Positions 34,598 through 45,293 of a stretch of 64,000 nt of DNA are shown here, in pieces. The notes below the pieces were generated by a model. That model saw only the letters and a list, made by a program, of their open reading frames with translations, was not told the origin of the DNA and made no database searches. The stretch spans positions 248,001-312,000 of the forward strand of contig NZ_FQUS01000003.1 of NCBI RefSeq assembly GCF_900129315.1, read 5' to 3'. Every line of letters starts with the position of its first letter. Within the stretch, counting starts at the first letter, position 1. The stretch comes from Fodinibius roseus (GTDB lineage Bacteria; Bacteroidota; Rhodothermia; Balneolales; Balneolaceae). The position numbers were made by a program, and so were the translations under genes.

Positions 34598-34993
34598 TTA
34601 TTTAGAGTCTTCCTCTTCCGTTTCCTGATCCTGTTCTTTCTGGACCGTAAGGCCAAAACGTTTGGCAAAATCAAGAATGAAATCGGTTACTTCATCATCG
34701 ATGGTCCGTTTTTCTTCGTCAAGCGAACTGCCGCGAAAGCCCATGCGTCCACCGGTTTTCTTAAGTATGAACCGGTTTTGCTTGCCGGTAATTTCAACAA
34801 TGCAGGTAAGGGTAACACTTGCATTAATCTGTTTTTCATACTCCTCGAAAACCGCCACGTGCACTTCGTCATTGTGGTCAGAAGAGTCGTACTTGTAGGT
34901 ATACTTTGGCTCAATACTACTGAATAGCTGGGCTGGCATTCGCCGGAGCGTACCGGCCGGTCCGAAAACAAGATACATGCTTACAGAACTCAT
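34598..34993 (-). CDS. Hypothetical protein cotranscribed with prmC
   Basis: 131 residues, soluble, no signal peptide. It opens MYLVFGPAGTLRRMPAQL, contains a predicted strand-rich middle (VHVAVFEEYEKQINASVTLTCIVEITG), then ILKKTGGRMGFRGSSLDEEKRTIDDEVTDFILDFAKRFG and an acidic tail. I do not recognise the family. The GPAG sequence near the start is not a P-loop because no GK(S/T) follows. Codon use looks like that of its neighbours, so it appears to be a native gene. Confidence 0.7.
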   Translation of the reverse strand: MSSVSMYLVFGPAGTLRRMPAQLFSSIEPKYTYKYDSSDHNDEVHVAVFEEYEKQINASVTLTCIVEITGKQNRFILKKTGGRMGFRGSSLDEEKRTIDDEVTDFILDFAKRFGLTVQKEQDQETEEEDSK

Positions 34994-35194
34994 AATATAT
35001 TTACTTCAGTTGGTGAGTTACTTCGGTCGTAAACAGCCTGAATAAACGCCTTTCTTAACCCAGAGTCAAATTTACTTGGATATAATTACAAATTTATTTA
35101 AGTAAAATTTAAATATTTCATAATTTTTTGGGATACTAACGGTTAAAGAAAGAGCACTGCAACGGGTCAAAAGATCAAACGGAATAGTTAAAGC

Positions 35195-36034
35195 ATGAAA
35201 AAAAATAGATTTATACCGGTACTGGCCGCATTAGTGATGATTATGACACTGGGCCCCATTTCTAACACAGTATATGCCCAGCTTGAGGAACCGGAAGTTG
35301 TCGGCACTCCGGATCCCAAAACCCCTTTGAGCGAGGGGTATACCACGGGGATCGGCTTTGATATTATGCTCAATAATTTTGGTTTTGGCGTCGGGGGACA
35401 TTTCAGCCGGGTGCTTGGCGATTATACGGAATTTAGTTTTCAGGCGGGTATCACCGGTATTCGCGATGTGAGCGAGCAGACTTTTCAAAGCTTTTTTACG
35501 GGCAGCCGCATCGTTCCCAACAAATATAAACGAGGGTTCGGATTTCCTTTTCTTTTCGGGCTGGAACAGCGGCTGTTTGCGCGGAAAATCCAGGATAATT
35601 TTCGCTTTTTTGTAGGCGCGGCTGCGGGACCTGCCATGGCGTTTGTCTACCCCTATCTGAACGATTCCAACGAGAACGGATTTCGTGATATTCGCATCAA
35701 CCCGAACACGGGATTTATAGTGGGAGCGGAGCGCGTCAATGATTTCTTTACCGGCTGGGGCGACGGCGAGTCGAAGTGGGGCTATGCCGGTGAACTCAAA
35801 GTTGGGGCTGACATCGGACGTTCTTTCGGCACGCGTACCACTATCGAGTTCGGCTATTTTTTCTACTATTTCAAAGACGGACTGCAGATTATGGAGCCTT
35901 ACCGCCCGTACGGATATGATGAGGACGGATTTCCCATAGCGGTAAATGAGCAGGGAGAGCCAAGATCTCATTTTGATGCCCAGAAATATTTCGGTACCCC
36001 GCAGATCAAGTTCACGTTCGGGGGGATGTGGTAA
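35195..36034 (+). CDS. Outer-membrane beta-barrel protein, family unknown
   Basis: 279 residues. A signal peptide ends near SNTVYAQ (about residue 28). The rest alternates short aromatic strands and turns in the manner of an outer-membrane barrel: FGVGGHFSRVLGDYTEFSFQAGI, RFFVGAAAGPAMAFVYPYL, ELKVGADIGRSFG, TTIEFGYFFYYFKDGLQI, closing with IKFTFGGMW, an aromatic C-terminus typical of BAM substrates. The sequence VGAAAGPAMAF suggests a porin-like or acyloxyacyl-hydrolase-like fold, but no family can be named. It stands alone. Confidence 0.75.
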   Translation: MKKNRFIPVLAALVMIMTLGPISNTVYAQLEEPEVVGTPDPKTPLSEGYTTGIGFDIMLNNFGFGVGGHFSRVLGDYTEFSFQAGITGIRDVSEQTFQSFFTGSRIVPNKYKRGFGFPFLFGLEQRLFARKIQDNFRFFVGAAAGPAMAFVYPYLNDSNENGFRDIRINPNTGFIVGAERVNDFFTGWGDGESKWGYAGELKVGADIGRSFGTRTTIEFGYFFYYFKDGLQIMEPYRPYGYDEDGFPIAVNEQGEPRSHFDAQKYFGTPQIKFTFGGMW

Positions 36035-36043
36035 GTGAGGGCA

Positions 36044-36136
36044 GTACAAAGTACAAATAGTACAAAGTATAAAGTAGTGCCTTGGACCTTTTACTTAATA
36101 CCTACAACCTTGTACTTTCTACAGAATACCTTCTGC
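36044..36136. repeat. Inverted pair of 7-bp word arrays before enolase
   Basis: The left arm is GTACAAA, GTACAAA, TA, GTACAAA, GTATAAA (36044-36073). The right arm has eight words ending in AC or GC, among them CTTTTAC, CTTGTAC and TTTCTAC (36081-36136). Right-arm words are reverse complements of left-arm words, so a long imperfect hairpin can form. It begins 10 bp after the barrel-protein stop. The enolase start is 85 bp further on. Confidence 0.75.
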
Positions 36137-36206
36137 TAAATCTCAGCTTTTTCTTCTTTATCCATAGGTAAAATCCTTGTACCTTTCGAATCAATTTCAC
36201 TGATAA

Positions 36207-37508
<1,302 letters not shown>

Positions 37509-37546
37509 GAATATAGTTTCCAGGATCCAGGCTGCTCTCCGGTCAT

Positions 37547-37596
37547 AAAAAGAGGCATGAGGGACCAATGAGGCCCTGTTTCCATGCGCTCTTTTT
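37547..37596 (+). terminator. Rho-independent terminator of enolase
   Basis: AAAAAGAGGCATG pairs with CATGCGCTCTTTTT with one bulged base. The loop itself can form a small AGGG/CCCT stem, and T5 ends the structure. A longer reading of recF from 37568 would start inside this terminator, which argues for the recF start at 37616. Confidence 0.8.
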
Positions 37597-37615
37597 AGTC
37601 TGTCAGCATTTATTT

Positions 37616-38743
37616 ATGCGAAATACGAGTCTGCATTTGCAAAATTTTCGTAACCACGTTGAGACAAACGTAGCATGGGCCCCGCATCTGAATGTGATCA
37701 CCGGCAAGAACGGGGCGGGCAAGACCAACCTGATCGATGCGATCCATTATTTGTGTATGAGCCGCAGTTTTGTCTCCAGCAGCGACCGGTATGTATCCCA
37801 TCATGATGCCACCTTCTTTATGATCAAGGGCCATTTTGAGGGAAATATCCGGTCCAGTTTTGATGTCGGATGCTCGTACTCCCGGGGCGAGGGCAAAAAG
37901 ATATTTGTCAATGAAAGTCCGCTGGATCGTCTGTCGGATCTTATCGGCATGGTGCCGGTGGTGGTGCTGTCGCCGGCCGACAAGAAATTAACCAGTGAGG
38001 GACCCAAAGAGCGGCGTTCCTTTATCGATTCTTTTATCAGCCAGATTTCACCGCGTTACCTGCAGGATCTGATGGACTTCCGGAAGGCCCGGAAACAGCG
38101 AAATAAGCTTCTGCAGGAATTCCGGGGCTCCCGGGAAGTGCTGGAAGCCTACCTGGCCCCCTGGAATGTGCAGCTGGTGGAATACGGCTCGCGTATCGTA
38201 GCTAAACGGACGCAGGTGCTTAACCAGTTTCAGGAGTATCTGGAGCGGGAATATGAGGTAATCTCCGGGATGCGGCACAAGCCGCACCTGGTCTATCAAA
38301 CATTTTGTGAGCCTTCCGGGGAGGATCAAACCGTCCGGGAACGCTATAAAACAAAACTGGAGGAAGAACAGGATCACGAAATGGAGCGTGAACTCACGCT
38401 GGTCGGTCCCCACCGCGATGAAATCGTGTTTTACCTCGATGATTTCGAACTTCGGAAATACGGCTCGCAGGGACAACATCGACTTTTTGCGGTGGCTTTG
38501 AAATTGGCGCAGCTTTTGTATTTTTCGGAAGAGCTGGATGATCTCCCTATTTTTTTACTGGATGATGTGTTCGGGGATCTGGACGCCCAGCGAACGGAAG
38601 TGCTCTTAAATGCCTTAATTGAGCACGCGGGCCAAACGTTTGTGACGGCCGCCAACCCCATTCCTTTTGATGACTATGTAACCTTTGACGGTGCAAAAAA
38701 CCGGAAATTTCGGGTAGAGCAGGGTGAGGTAAGCCAGGTATAA
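37616..38743 (+). CDS. recF: DNA replication and repair protein RecF
   Basis: 375 residues from the ATG at 37616, which gives the standard start SLHLQNFRNHVE. An upstream in-frame ATG at 37568 lies inside the enolase terminator. Walker A is GKNGAGKTN at about residues 30-38. The ABC signature and Walker B region lie near the C-terminus (GSQGQHRLFAVALKLAQLL, then IFLLDDVFGDLD). RecF loads RecA at gaps in damaged or stalled replication forks. The position beside a dciA-like gene near the origin is common. Confidence 0.95.
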   Translation: MRNTSLHLQNFRNHVETNVAWAPHLNVITGKNGAGKTNLIDAIHYLCMSRSFVSSSDRYVSHHDATFFMIKGHFEGNIRSSFDVGCSYSRGEGKKIFVNESPLDRLSDLIGMVPVVVLSPADKKLTSEGPKERRSFIDSFISQISPRYLQDLMDFRKARKQRNKLLQEFRGSREVLEAYLAPWNVQLVEYGSRIVAKRTQVLNQFQEYLEREYEVISGMRHKPHLVYQTFCEPSGEDQTVRERYKTKLEEEQDHEMERELTLVGPHRDEIVFYLDDFELRKYGSQGQHRLFAVALKLAQLLYFSEELDDLPIFLLDDVFGDLDAQRTEVLLNALIEHAGQTFVTAANPIPFDDYVTFDGAKNRKFRVEQGEVSQV

Positions 38744-38765
38744 CGGTAAATAACAAGGAGCTCCT

Positions 38766-39068
38766 ATGTCACGATATCGATCAAATAGTCCCAAGTTGCT
38801 GAGAGATGCCCTCAAGGATTTTCTGGACGACTATCCCCATCGAAAAAGGCTCAAACGAGGCATGATTCTGTCTATCTGGGAACAGACGGTGGGCGAGCGT
38901 ATTGCCGGGGAGACGGAGAATATCCATTTTGAACACGGCAATTTAGTAGTTCACGTAAAAAATCCCGCCTGGCGACAGGAGATCCATATGAAGCGATTCA
39001 GCATCGCCAAGAAACTGAACGAAAAGGTGGGGGAAAAAATTATCAGGGAGATCGTGGTTCGCTCCTGA
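38766..39068 (+). CDS. DUF721 / DciA-like helicase-loader protein
   Basis: 100 residues, basic at both ends. The DUF721 core is visible as MILSIWEQTVGERIAGETE, followed by LVVHVKNPAWRQEIHMKRFSIAKKLNEKVGEKIIREIVV. DciA proteins of this family deliver the DnaB replicative helicase in bacteria that lack DnaC or DnaI. A good Shine-Dalgarno site (AAGGAG) precedes the ATG. It follows recF by 22 bp, so a joint transcript is likely. The function is inferred from the family. Confidence 0.85.
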   Translation: MSRYRSNSPKLLRDALKDFLDDYPHRKRLKRGMILSIWEQTVGERIAGETENIHFEHGNLVVHVKNPAWRQEIHMKRFSIAKKLNEKVGEKIIREIVVRS

Positions 39069-39204
39069 TAGCTGTAAGATTAAATACCTGGTGTTATTTT
39101 CACCGTTCAGTGCGTGAGAAATGCAGCTCATCCCGTTGCATAGGATTCGCCCCCCGGTTATATTAGATCCCCGGCTGTATCAAGATGAACATGATTTAAG
39201 TACC

Positions 39205-40209
39205 ATGGAATTACCTACTCCTGACAAAATTAAGCAAAATATATCGGAAGGCTGGGAAAATCTCATCCAGAAGTCAAACGAGGATGAAATTGCGGATGTC
39301 GGCCGTGAGCGCATCGTGGTTTTTGCGGTGTCGCTTATCCTGGCCGTATGCTTCTGGTTTATGGTCAATCTCAGCAGGGATTATAACCTGAATGTCGATC
39401 TCCCCATCGTGGCTGCCGGGATGCCGGAAGATCGTGCCCTGGCACAGGGATTGCCCGAAACGGCAACGGTAAGTATTTCCGGGGAAGGATGGAAGCTTAT
39501 CAGCATTTATAATAACCCCCCCCCGGTTAATCTCAATGTCACGGGCTCCGAAGTTAATTTATACGACCAGGTGCAGCAGCAGATGAATGCGATGTCGGAA
39601 GTGAATATACAGAAAGTACAACCACTGATGCTGACGCTGAATTTAGAGCAGCGTATTTCGAAAATGGTGCCTGTTCAGCCGATTTTCAGCATTTCTTTTG
39701 AGCAACAGTATGGATTTACAGGAAAACCGACGGTACAGCCGGACAGCATACAGATCAGCGGGGCTGTTTCCCTGATCGAAGATATAACCGGGTGGCCGAC
39801 CGATTCACTGGTAGTAGAGGGAGTGTCTGAGAATATCTCGCGGACGGTCCCGCTGAACAAAAATGAACTAATCAGCCTGTCGCAGCAGGAGGTGCAGTTT
39901 AACGCTGCGGTAGCCCAGTTTACGGAGGGAGAGGTGAGCGTTGATCTGGAAACCCGCAACCTGCCCGAAGGGAGACGGATTAGCTATAGCCCCTCTTCCA
40001 TAACGGTAAGATACGATGTGCCCATTGGCGAGTATGCGGATCTAAGGGATGAAAAGCTGTTTGAGGCTTACCTGACCTATGAACAAATTGAAAATGATAC
40101 GACCGGCTATGTAAAGCCGCAGATTGAGCACCTTTCCGACAACGAGTTTATCAAAATCCGTTCTTCCCAGCCCAGGCAGGTGGCTTATTTTATGGTACTG
40201 GACGAGTAG
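39205..40209 (+). CDS. YbbR-domain (CdaR-like) membrane-anchored protein
   Basis: 334 residues from the ATG at 39205. An in-frame ATG at 39121 would add 28 residues of uncertain value. A single transmembrane segment (IVVFAVSLILAVCFWFMVNL) lies at about 35-54, followed by an extracytoplasmic part with two to three YbbR repeats. The first reads NVDLPIVAAGMPEDRALAQGLPETATVSISG. In Firmicutes, CdaR regulates the di-adenylate cyclase CdaA. Here no cdaA gene is adjacent, so that link is unproven. It follows the DciA-like gene by 136 bp. Confidence 0.85.
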   Translation: MELPTPDKIKQNISEGWENLIQKSNEDEIADVGRERIVVFAVSLILAVCFWFMVNLSRDYNLNVDLPIVAAGMPEDRALAQGLPETATVSISGEGWKLISIYNNPPPVNLNVTGSEVNLYDQVQQQMNAMSEVNIQKVQPLMLTLNLEQRISKMVPVQPIFSISFEQQYGFTGKPTVQPDSIQISGAVSLIEDITGWPTDSLVVEGVSENISRTVPLNKNELISLSQQEVQFNAAVAQFTEGEVSVDLETRNLPEGRRISYSPSSITVRYDVPIGEYADLRDEKLFEAYLTYEQIENDTTGYVKPQIEHLSDNEFIKIRSSQPRQVAYFMVLDE

Positions 40210-40267
40210 TTGTAACTTGAGTCGTGCGTTTGGGGTTAGAGCTGGAAGCGCCTGCAACCTTGCAACT
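40208..40267. repeat. Foldback tract at the YbbR/IspH junction
   Basis: AGTTGTAA at 40208 and TTGCAACT at 40260 are inverted copies with one mismatch. Between them the words CTTGAGT, CGTGCGT, CTGCAAC continue the 7-bp spacing. It fills the gap between the two convergent genes, so it may help end both transcripts. Confidence 0.45.
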
Positions 40268-41519
40268 ATGCTCCGTCTTCGAGTTTTTCTTCAAACGGTT
40301 TGATGACCTCATCAACGGAGCGCTCCGTATTGAAATAGGACAGGATTTTTAAGATCACCTCGTCAACCAGCACATCGGGACAGGAGGCGCCGGAGGTGAT
40401 GCCGATATCCACGGGCTCGCCGCCCGCCACCGGCAACCAGTCTGACGTCTGTTTCATCTCCTTGTCCCATTGATCGAAATGATGAATCAATCCGGGGTTT
40501 TCGATCTCTTCCGCATCGCGTATGTGATACGTCGGAAAGGCCTGTTCCAGGATTTCAACCAAGTGCATGGTATTGGAAGAGTTGTACCCCCCGACCACGA
40601 TAGAAAGGTCCACATCGGTATCCCCCAGCGCCAGGGTGGCCGACTGGTTTTCATTGGTGGCATAGCAGAGCGTGTCGGAGGTATCGGCAAAATGATCGAG
40701 AATATCTGCCCTGCCGTACTTTTTAATGGCCGCCTCCTTGAGAATGTCCATCACTTCCTGCGTTTCGGTAGCCAGCATCGTGGTTTGATTAATGACCCCA
40801 AAGTGTTCCAGATCCCGGTGCGGATCAAATCCCTCGGTGCTTTTATGACCGAAATAGGTTTCAAAATCTGACTTCGGCCGCTCCCCGGTCAGGATCTCGG
40901 CCAGTACCCGGGCTTCGTCAGGGTTTAAGAGCACCACGCAGGGCGAATGGTCGGCGCTGTGCGAAAAGGTGGCCCGTGTTTCCTCGTGGCGGTGTTTTCC
41001 GTGAATAACCAGGGAATAACCTTTTCTGCCCAGTTGCTTGCCGCGTTTCCATACCTTCTCGACAAAGGGACAAGTGGTATTGTATTGATAGGGATCGATC
41101 CCCTGCTTCTTGAGTCGTTGTTGTATGTCAAGCGTTGTTCCGAAAGCCGGTACGATGACGATGTCGTCCTCGTCAAGCGATTCAATGGGGATGCGTTCCG
41201 TCCCGTCGGTTTCAAAGAGGAACTTGACACCCCGGTCCAGCAGGTCCTCATTGACGGTAGGATTATGAATCATCTCGCTGAGCAGGTAGATATCCCGGTC
41301 CGGGTGCTGTTCTACCGTTTCGTAGGCGATATCAATAGCGTTTTCCACGCCGTAGCAAAACCCGAAATGACGGGGCACATAAAAGCGCACGGGACCGAAA
41401 TCGAGCATACTCGGCTCCAGGTCCTTTTTACGCGGGTCCATCACCTTGTTGGCATCTTTCACCTTGCGGATAATCGGTGACTGGTAGATGTCGGGAATGT
41501 TAAATTGCTTCCGGCCCAT
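40266..41519 (-). CDS. ispH: 4-hydroxy-3-methylbut-2-enyl diphosphate reductase (long form)
   Basis: 417 residues, about 100 longer than the E. coli enzyme. The three iron-sulfur cysteines are at 55 (HFGFCYGVENA), 150 (NTTCPFVEKVW) and 380 (SGASCPDVLVDEV). The extra length is an N-terminal 40 residues and insertions in the middle, as in the long IspH of Bacteroidota and cyanobacteria. It makes IPP and DMAPP in the last step of the non-mevalonate isoprenoid pathway. It is transcribed alone. Confidence 0.94.
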   Translation of the reverse strand: MGRKQFNIPDIYQSPIIRKVKDANKVMDPRKKDLEPSMLDFGPVRFYVPRHFGFCYGVENAIDIAYETVEQHPDRDIYLLSEMIHNPTVNEDLLDRGVKFLFETDGTERIPIESLDEDDIVIVPAFGTTLDIQQRLKKQGIDPYQYNTTCPFVEKVWKRGKQLGRKGYSLVIHGKHRHEETRATFSHSADHSPCVVLLNPDEARVLAEILTGERPKSDFETYFGHKSTEGFDPHRDLEHFGVINQTTMLATETQEVMDILKEAAIKKYGRADILDHFADTSDTLCYATNENQSATLALGDTDVDLSIVVGGYNSSNTMHLVEILEQAFPTYHIRDAEEIENPGLIHHFDQWDKEMKQTSDWLPVAGGEPVDIGITSGASCPDVLVDEVILKILSYFNTERSVDEVIKPFEEKLEDGA

Positions 41520-41690
41520 AAATTGAGTTTGTCATCTGATGTTACAGTTCGCAGGAGCGCTTTCTGTGGGACTAATGAATGCTTAAATATACGAACTTTT
41601 GCACGAAACATCAGGGCAGGTTTTCATGATACCGGATTTAAAATGTCATATGGTGGAGTAAAACCGGAGATTCCCATTTCCCCTGTGAAG

Positions 41691-41749
41691 GTATTGGCTA
41701 TTGGTAATTTGTTATTGGTAGTTCAAAATCCAAAAATCTAAAATCCACT
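41691..41749. repeat. 7-bp-periodic tract after smc
   Basis: Eight heptads: GTATTGG, CTATTGG, TAATTTG, TTATTGG on the left, then AAATCCA, AAAATCT, AAAATCC on the right. TTGG-type words face CCAAA-type words, so the halves are loosely inverted. It ends five bases before the smc stop codon. Confidence 0.6.
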
Positions 41750-41753
41750 CTTT

Positions 41754-44700
41754 CTACGCCTCGGCCACTTCATCCAGCTTGACGCCCACCAGCCGGCTGA
41801 TTCCCGTCTCGGGCATCGTTATGCCGTACATCATTTCTGCTTTGCTCATCGTCTTTTTATTGTGGGTGATGATGATGAACTGCGTCTCCTGGCTGAAATT
41901 GCGTATCATATCCGCAAAACGCTCGATATTGGCGTCGTCCAGGGGGGCATCGACCTCATCCAGCACGCAGAAAGGCGAAGGCTTTACCAGGTATATGGCA
42001 AAGAGCAGGGCGATGGCGGTCAGGGTCTTTTCTCCCCCGGACAGCTGGTTGATGGTAGAGGGACGCTTTCCCTTCGGGTTCGCCTTGATCTCGATCCGGG
42101 CATCGAGGGGGTCTTCGGCCTCTTCATCAATGACCAGATCACAGTAATCATCGTCATTGAAAAGGGTATGAAAGACTTTTTGAAAATTGACGCGTATTTT
42201 TTCGAAGGTCTCATTAAAACGCCGGGTCGCGGTCTTGTTAATCTCTTCAATAGTCTCCCGGAGTTCTTTGGCCGCCTGCCGAAGGTCCCCGATCTGCTCT
42301 TCATAAAAATCGAGGCGTTCCTTCTCCTCTTCGTACTCCTCGATCGCCAGGGGATTGACATCCCCGATCTTTTTGAGCTTCTGCTTGAGCCAGCCGATGC
42401 GTTTTTTAGCTTCATCGGGCTCGGTATCTTCGGGGAGCTGCCGGTCAACTTGATCCATCAGCACGCCGTAGGTCTCCCAGATATGATCGGAGAGGTTTTC
42501 GATCTGCATCTCGAACTTTTCCTTTGCCATGGCCAGGTGATGCACCAGCTCCATGTTGACCTCTTTGCGGCGGCGGACCTCCTTCAGTTCTTTTTCAATC
42601 TCGTTAATGCGTCCCCGCTGTTTCCCGGAGGCTTCTTCGGCCTGTTCCAGCTGCTTGTCGGCTTTCCGTTTCTTTTCTTTGAGTGTTTTGAGCTGATCTT
42701 CCAGCTGTTCAATAGAAGATGTATACTTCTTAATGCGTGATTTGGCTTCCTCGGTTTTCTCCGAGCGCATTTTCAGCCGCTCCTTCAGGTTCTTGATTCC
42801 GCTCTCGGCCCGGCGAATATCCCGTTCATGGTTTTCTACCTTGTTCTGCAGATCCTGATGCTTAAGCTGGGCGTCGTTGTACCGGCTTTGCGCAATAGAG
42901 CGCTCTTCTTCCAGCTCCTGAAGGGTTTGTTTCTTTTCTTCCTGCTGTTCGTGCAACATCTTTAGCTTCTGCTGCAACTCTTTTTGCCGGGGATGCAGCT
43001 GGTCGAGCTCTTCGCGGGCAGCATCTTCATTCCTTGTACGTTCCTCCCGCCGGCTGTTGAGGTCGGCGATATTCTTTTTATAAATCTGTATTTTGGACTC
43101 AAAACTGTTGATCTTGTTCTCAACGGACCGCACGTGCTGCTCTTTTTCCTTAAGCTGCTCTTCCAACGCATCCAGCTGAATCTCTTCGTATTCCTCGCGA
43201 ACATTCGCCAGTTCGGCTTCGGATTCGGCTATATCGGAGGCCAGCGTCTCCTTCTTGTCGGTAAGCTTCGAAATCTTATCCTGCAGTCCCACCCGGATCC
43301 CGGCGTTTTTGGCTTTACTTCCGCTTTGAAGAAACTGTCGATGCGTAACGACTTCGCCATCGAGCGTAACGCCGGTATTGCTGCTGCCTGCAATCTCCTG
43401 CCAGGCCTGTTCCACGGATTCGTATACGAATACATTCCCAAGAAGCAGGGTTTTGAGCGGTTCGAACGGGGCTTTGGTGTCCACTACTTCGACCATGGCA
43501 CCCGCCTCCGCCGGGTAGGAGTCCCCAAGCCTGTCAAGCGGGATGAACGTAGCTTGTCCCTTGTCATGCTCTTTGAGCAAAGAGGCTGCCTGCCGGGCCT
43601 CATCGAGCGTTTTGACGACCACAAAATTCAGGACGTTACCCAGGACCGACTCCAGGGCTACCGCATGTTGCTCGTCCGTGGACATCAGGTTCGAAACCAC
43701 ATCCAGCAACGGAAAGTCCCCGCTGTGTTCTTCCAGCAAAAACTGCACGCTGGAGGGAAAAGCTTCATTGGAATCCGCAATATCCTGCAGCAGGGAGATC
43801 TCCGAGACGACCGAATCGAGCCTGCTCTGCTGTCTCCGTATTTGGTCTTTCAGTTCCTCCTTCCGCTCACTGAGCTCCTCGCGCTTCCCGCGTGCCTCCT
43901 GCAGTACCTGCTGTTGCTTGTCGCGATCGGCAATCGCCTGTTCCAGCTCCGAGGCCAACATCTTTTTTTCCCCGCGAACATGGGCGATTTCATCCTCCAG
44001 GTCTTCTGTTTCTTCCCGGATGCGGATGAGATCGCCCTCAGTGTTTTCCAGCCGCGATTCGATCCTGATCCGCTTGGTCTGCAGCTCATTAAGGTCACTG
44101 TTGGCCTGTGAAAACTCATTTTCGAGCTCGTCCAGCTCTTCGCGTTTGGCGGCGTACTGCTGTTGGATTTCGCTGTATCGCTCTTTGGAGTCCTCCAGGT
44201 TTTTCTCGGCCTTCCCGAGATCCGTATCAAACGATTCGAGCTTGTGCCGGCTGCTTTTGAAAGCTTCACGCAGGTCTTTTAAGTCCTGCTCGCTCTGTCG
44301 AATATCTTTGCTGTATTGTTCTATGACTCCTTCTTCGTTGCTGATCTTTTCGCGCGTGATCTGCAGGTTGGTCTCGGTATCCCGGATCTTGGAGTGCAGC
44401 TGGCTGACCCTGCGTTGGGCTTCAGACTGCAGGCGTTCTTTCTCCGTAAGGGCTTCCCGGGCGGATTCTTCCTCCTGTTCCAGCTTTTTGGCCTTGGAAA
44501 GAATCTCCTTTTTTTCCTTGTCGGCGTTGCCGATGCGCTTTTTCAGCGGCTCCAGTTCTTCCTTAATTTTGGTAAACTCATGCTTGTGGAGTGCTTTGTC
44601 CAGCTGCTCCAGCTCGTTGTTGTATTTTTTTGCTTTCCGGGCTTTTTCGGCCTGACGCTGTAGCGATTTTGTTTTTTTGCGGACTTCCACCAGTATATCT

Positions 44701-45275
44701 TCCACGCGCTGGAGGTCCGACTGTGTATCGTCCAGCTTTCGGAAGGTGCGCTTGCGCTTCTCTTTGTAGCGGGTGATGCCGGCCGCTTCCTCAAAAAGTT
44801 TGCGCCGGTCGTTATTTTTGTCATTAAGGATTTCTTCCACCATTTTCAGCTCGATAACCGAATAAGCATCCGAGCTCATCCCGGTGTCCATAAACAGCTC
44901 GGTAATATCCTTCAGCCGGCAGGTGGTGCCGTTGATGAGGTATTCGCTTTCCCCGGATCGATACAGTCGGCGAGCAATGGTGATTTCATTATATTCGGTG
45001 GGAAGCAGGCCCTTGTTGTTGACGAGCGTCAGGGCGACCTGTGCCATCCCGAGGGCATTTTTTTGTGCCGTACCGTTAAAAATGACGTTCGACATGCTGG
45101 ATGATCGCAGGAGGGTGGGACGCTGTTCCCCGAGTACCCAGCGCATGGCGTCGACAATATTGGATTTGCCGCAGCCATTGGGGCCTACGATAGCCGTAAT
45201 ACCCTTATCAAAAGAGACTTTGGTATTGTAGGCAAAACTCTTAAAACCTTGTAGTTCCAGCTCGGATATATACAT
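41754..45275 (-). CDS. smc: Chromosome segregation protein SMC
   Basis: 1173 residues in the SMC layout. The N-terminal half-ATPase has Walker A GPNGCGKSN at 31-39. A coiled coil follows to about 490, then a hinge domain at about 500-660 (GDFPLLDVVSNLM, GQATFIPLDRL, SKAKNAGIRVG), then a second coiled coil. The C-terminal half carries the signature LSGGEKT at 1078-1084 and Walker B CVLDEVD at 1103-1109. It dimerises at the hinge and works with ScpA and ScpB to organise and separate chromosomes from the origin. Neither partner gene is in the window. Confidence 0.97.
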   Translation of the reverse strand: MYISELELQGFKSFAYNTKVSFDKGITAIVGPNGCGKSNIVDAMRWVLGEQRPTLLRSSSMSNVIFNGTAQKNALGMAQVALTLVNNKGLLPTEYNEITIARRLYRSGESEYLINGTTCRLKDITELFMDTGMSSDAYSVIELKMVEEILNDKNNDRRKLFEEAAGITRYKEKRKRTFRKLDDTQSDLQRVEDILVEVRKKTKSLQRQAEKARKAKKYNNELEQLDKALHKHEFTKIKEELEPLKKRIGNADKEKKEILSKAKKLEQEEESAREALTEKERLQSEAQRRVSQLHSKIRDTETNLQITREKISNEEGVIEQYSKDIRQSEQDLKDLREAFKSSRHKLESFDTDLGKAEKNLEDSKERYSEIQQQYAAKREELDELENEFSQANSDLNELQTKRIRIESRLENTEGDLIRIREETEDLEDEIAHVRGEKKMLASELEQAIADRDKQQQVLQEARGKREELSERKEELKDQIRRQQSRLDSVVSEISLLQDIADSNEAFPSSVQFLLEEHSGDFPLLDVVSNLMSTDEQHAVALESVLGNVLNFVVVKTLDEARQAASLLKEHDKGQATFIPLDRLGDSYPAEAGAMVEVVDTKAPFEPLKTLLLGNVFVYESVEQAWQEIAGSSNTGVTLDGEVVTHRQFLQSGSKAKNAGIRVGLQDKISKLTDKKETLASDIAESEAELANVREEYEEIQLDALEEQLKEKEQHVRSVENKINSFESKIQIYKKNIADLNSRREERTRNEDAAREELDQLHPRQKELQQKLKMLHEQQEEKKQTLQELEEERSIAQSRYNDAQLKHQDLQNKVENHERDIRRAESGIKNLKERLKMRSEKTEEAKSRIKKYTSSIEQLEDQLKTLKEKKRKADKQLEQAEEASGKQRGRINEIEKELKEVRRRKEVNMELVHHLAMAKEKFEMQIENLSDHIWETYGVLMDQVDRQLPEDTEPDEAKKRIGWLKQKLKKIGDVNPLAIEEYEEEKERLDFYEEQIGDLRQAAKELRETIEEINKTATRRFNETFEKIRVNFQKVFHTLFNDDDYCDLVIDEEAEDPLDARIEIKANPKGKRPSTINQLSGGEKTLTAIALLFAIYLVKPSPFCVLDEVDAPLDDANIERFADMIRNFSQETQFIIITHNKKTMSKAEMMYGITMPETGISRLVGVKLDEVAEA

Positions 45276-45293
45276 TATTTATTCGATGGCAAT

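Noticed and set aside
37568..37615. Upstream start for recF
   Set aside because: It lies inside the enolase terminator and adds residues unlike the family N-terminus.
42984..44655. Long open frames of about 370 codons antisense to smc
   Set aside because: They mirror the coiled-coil codon pattern of smc and show no domain of their own.
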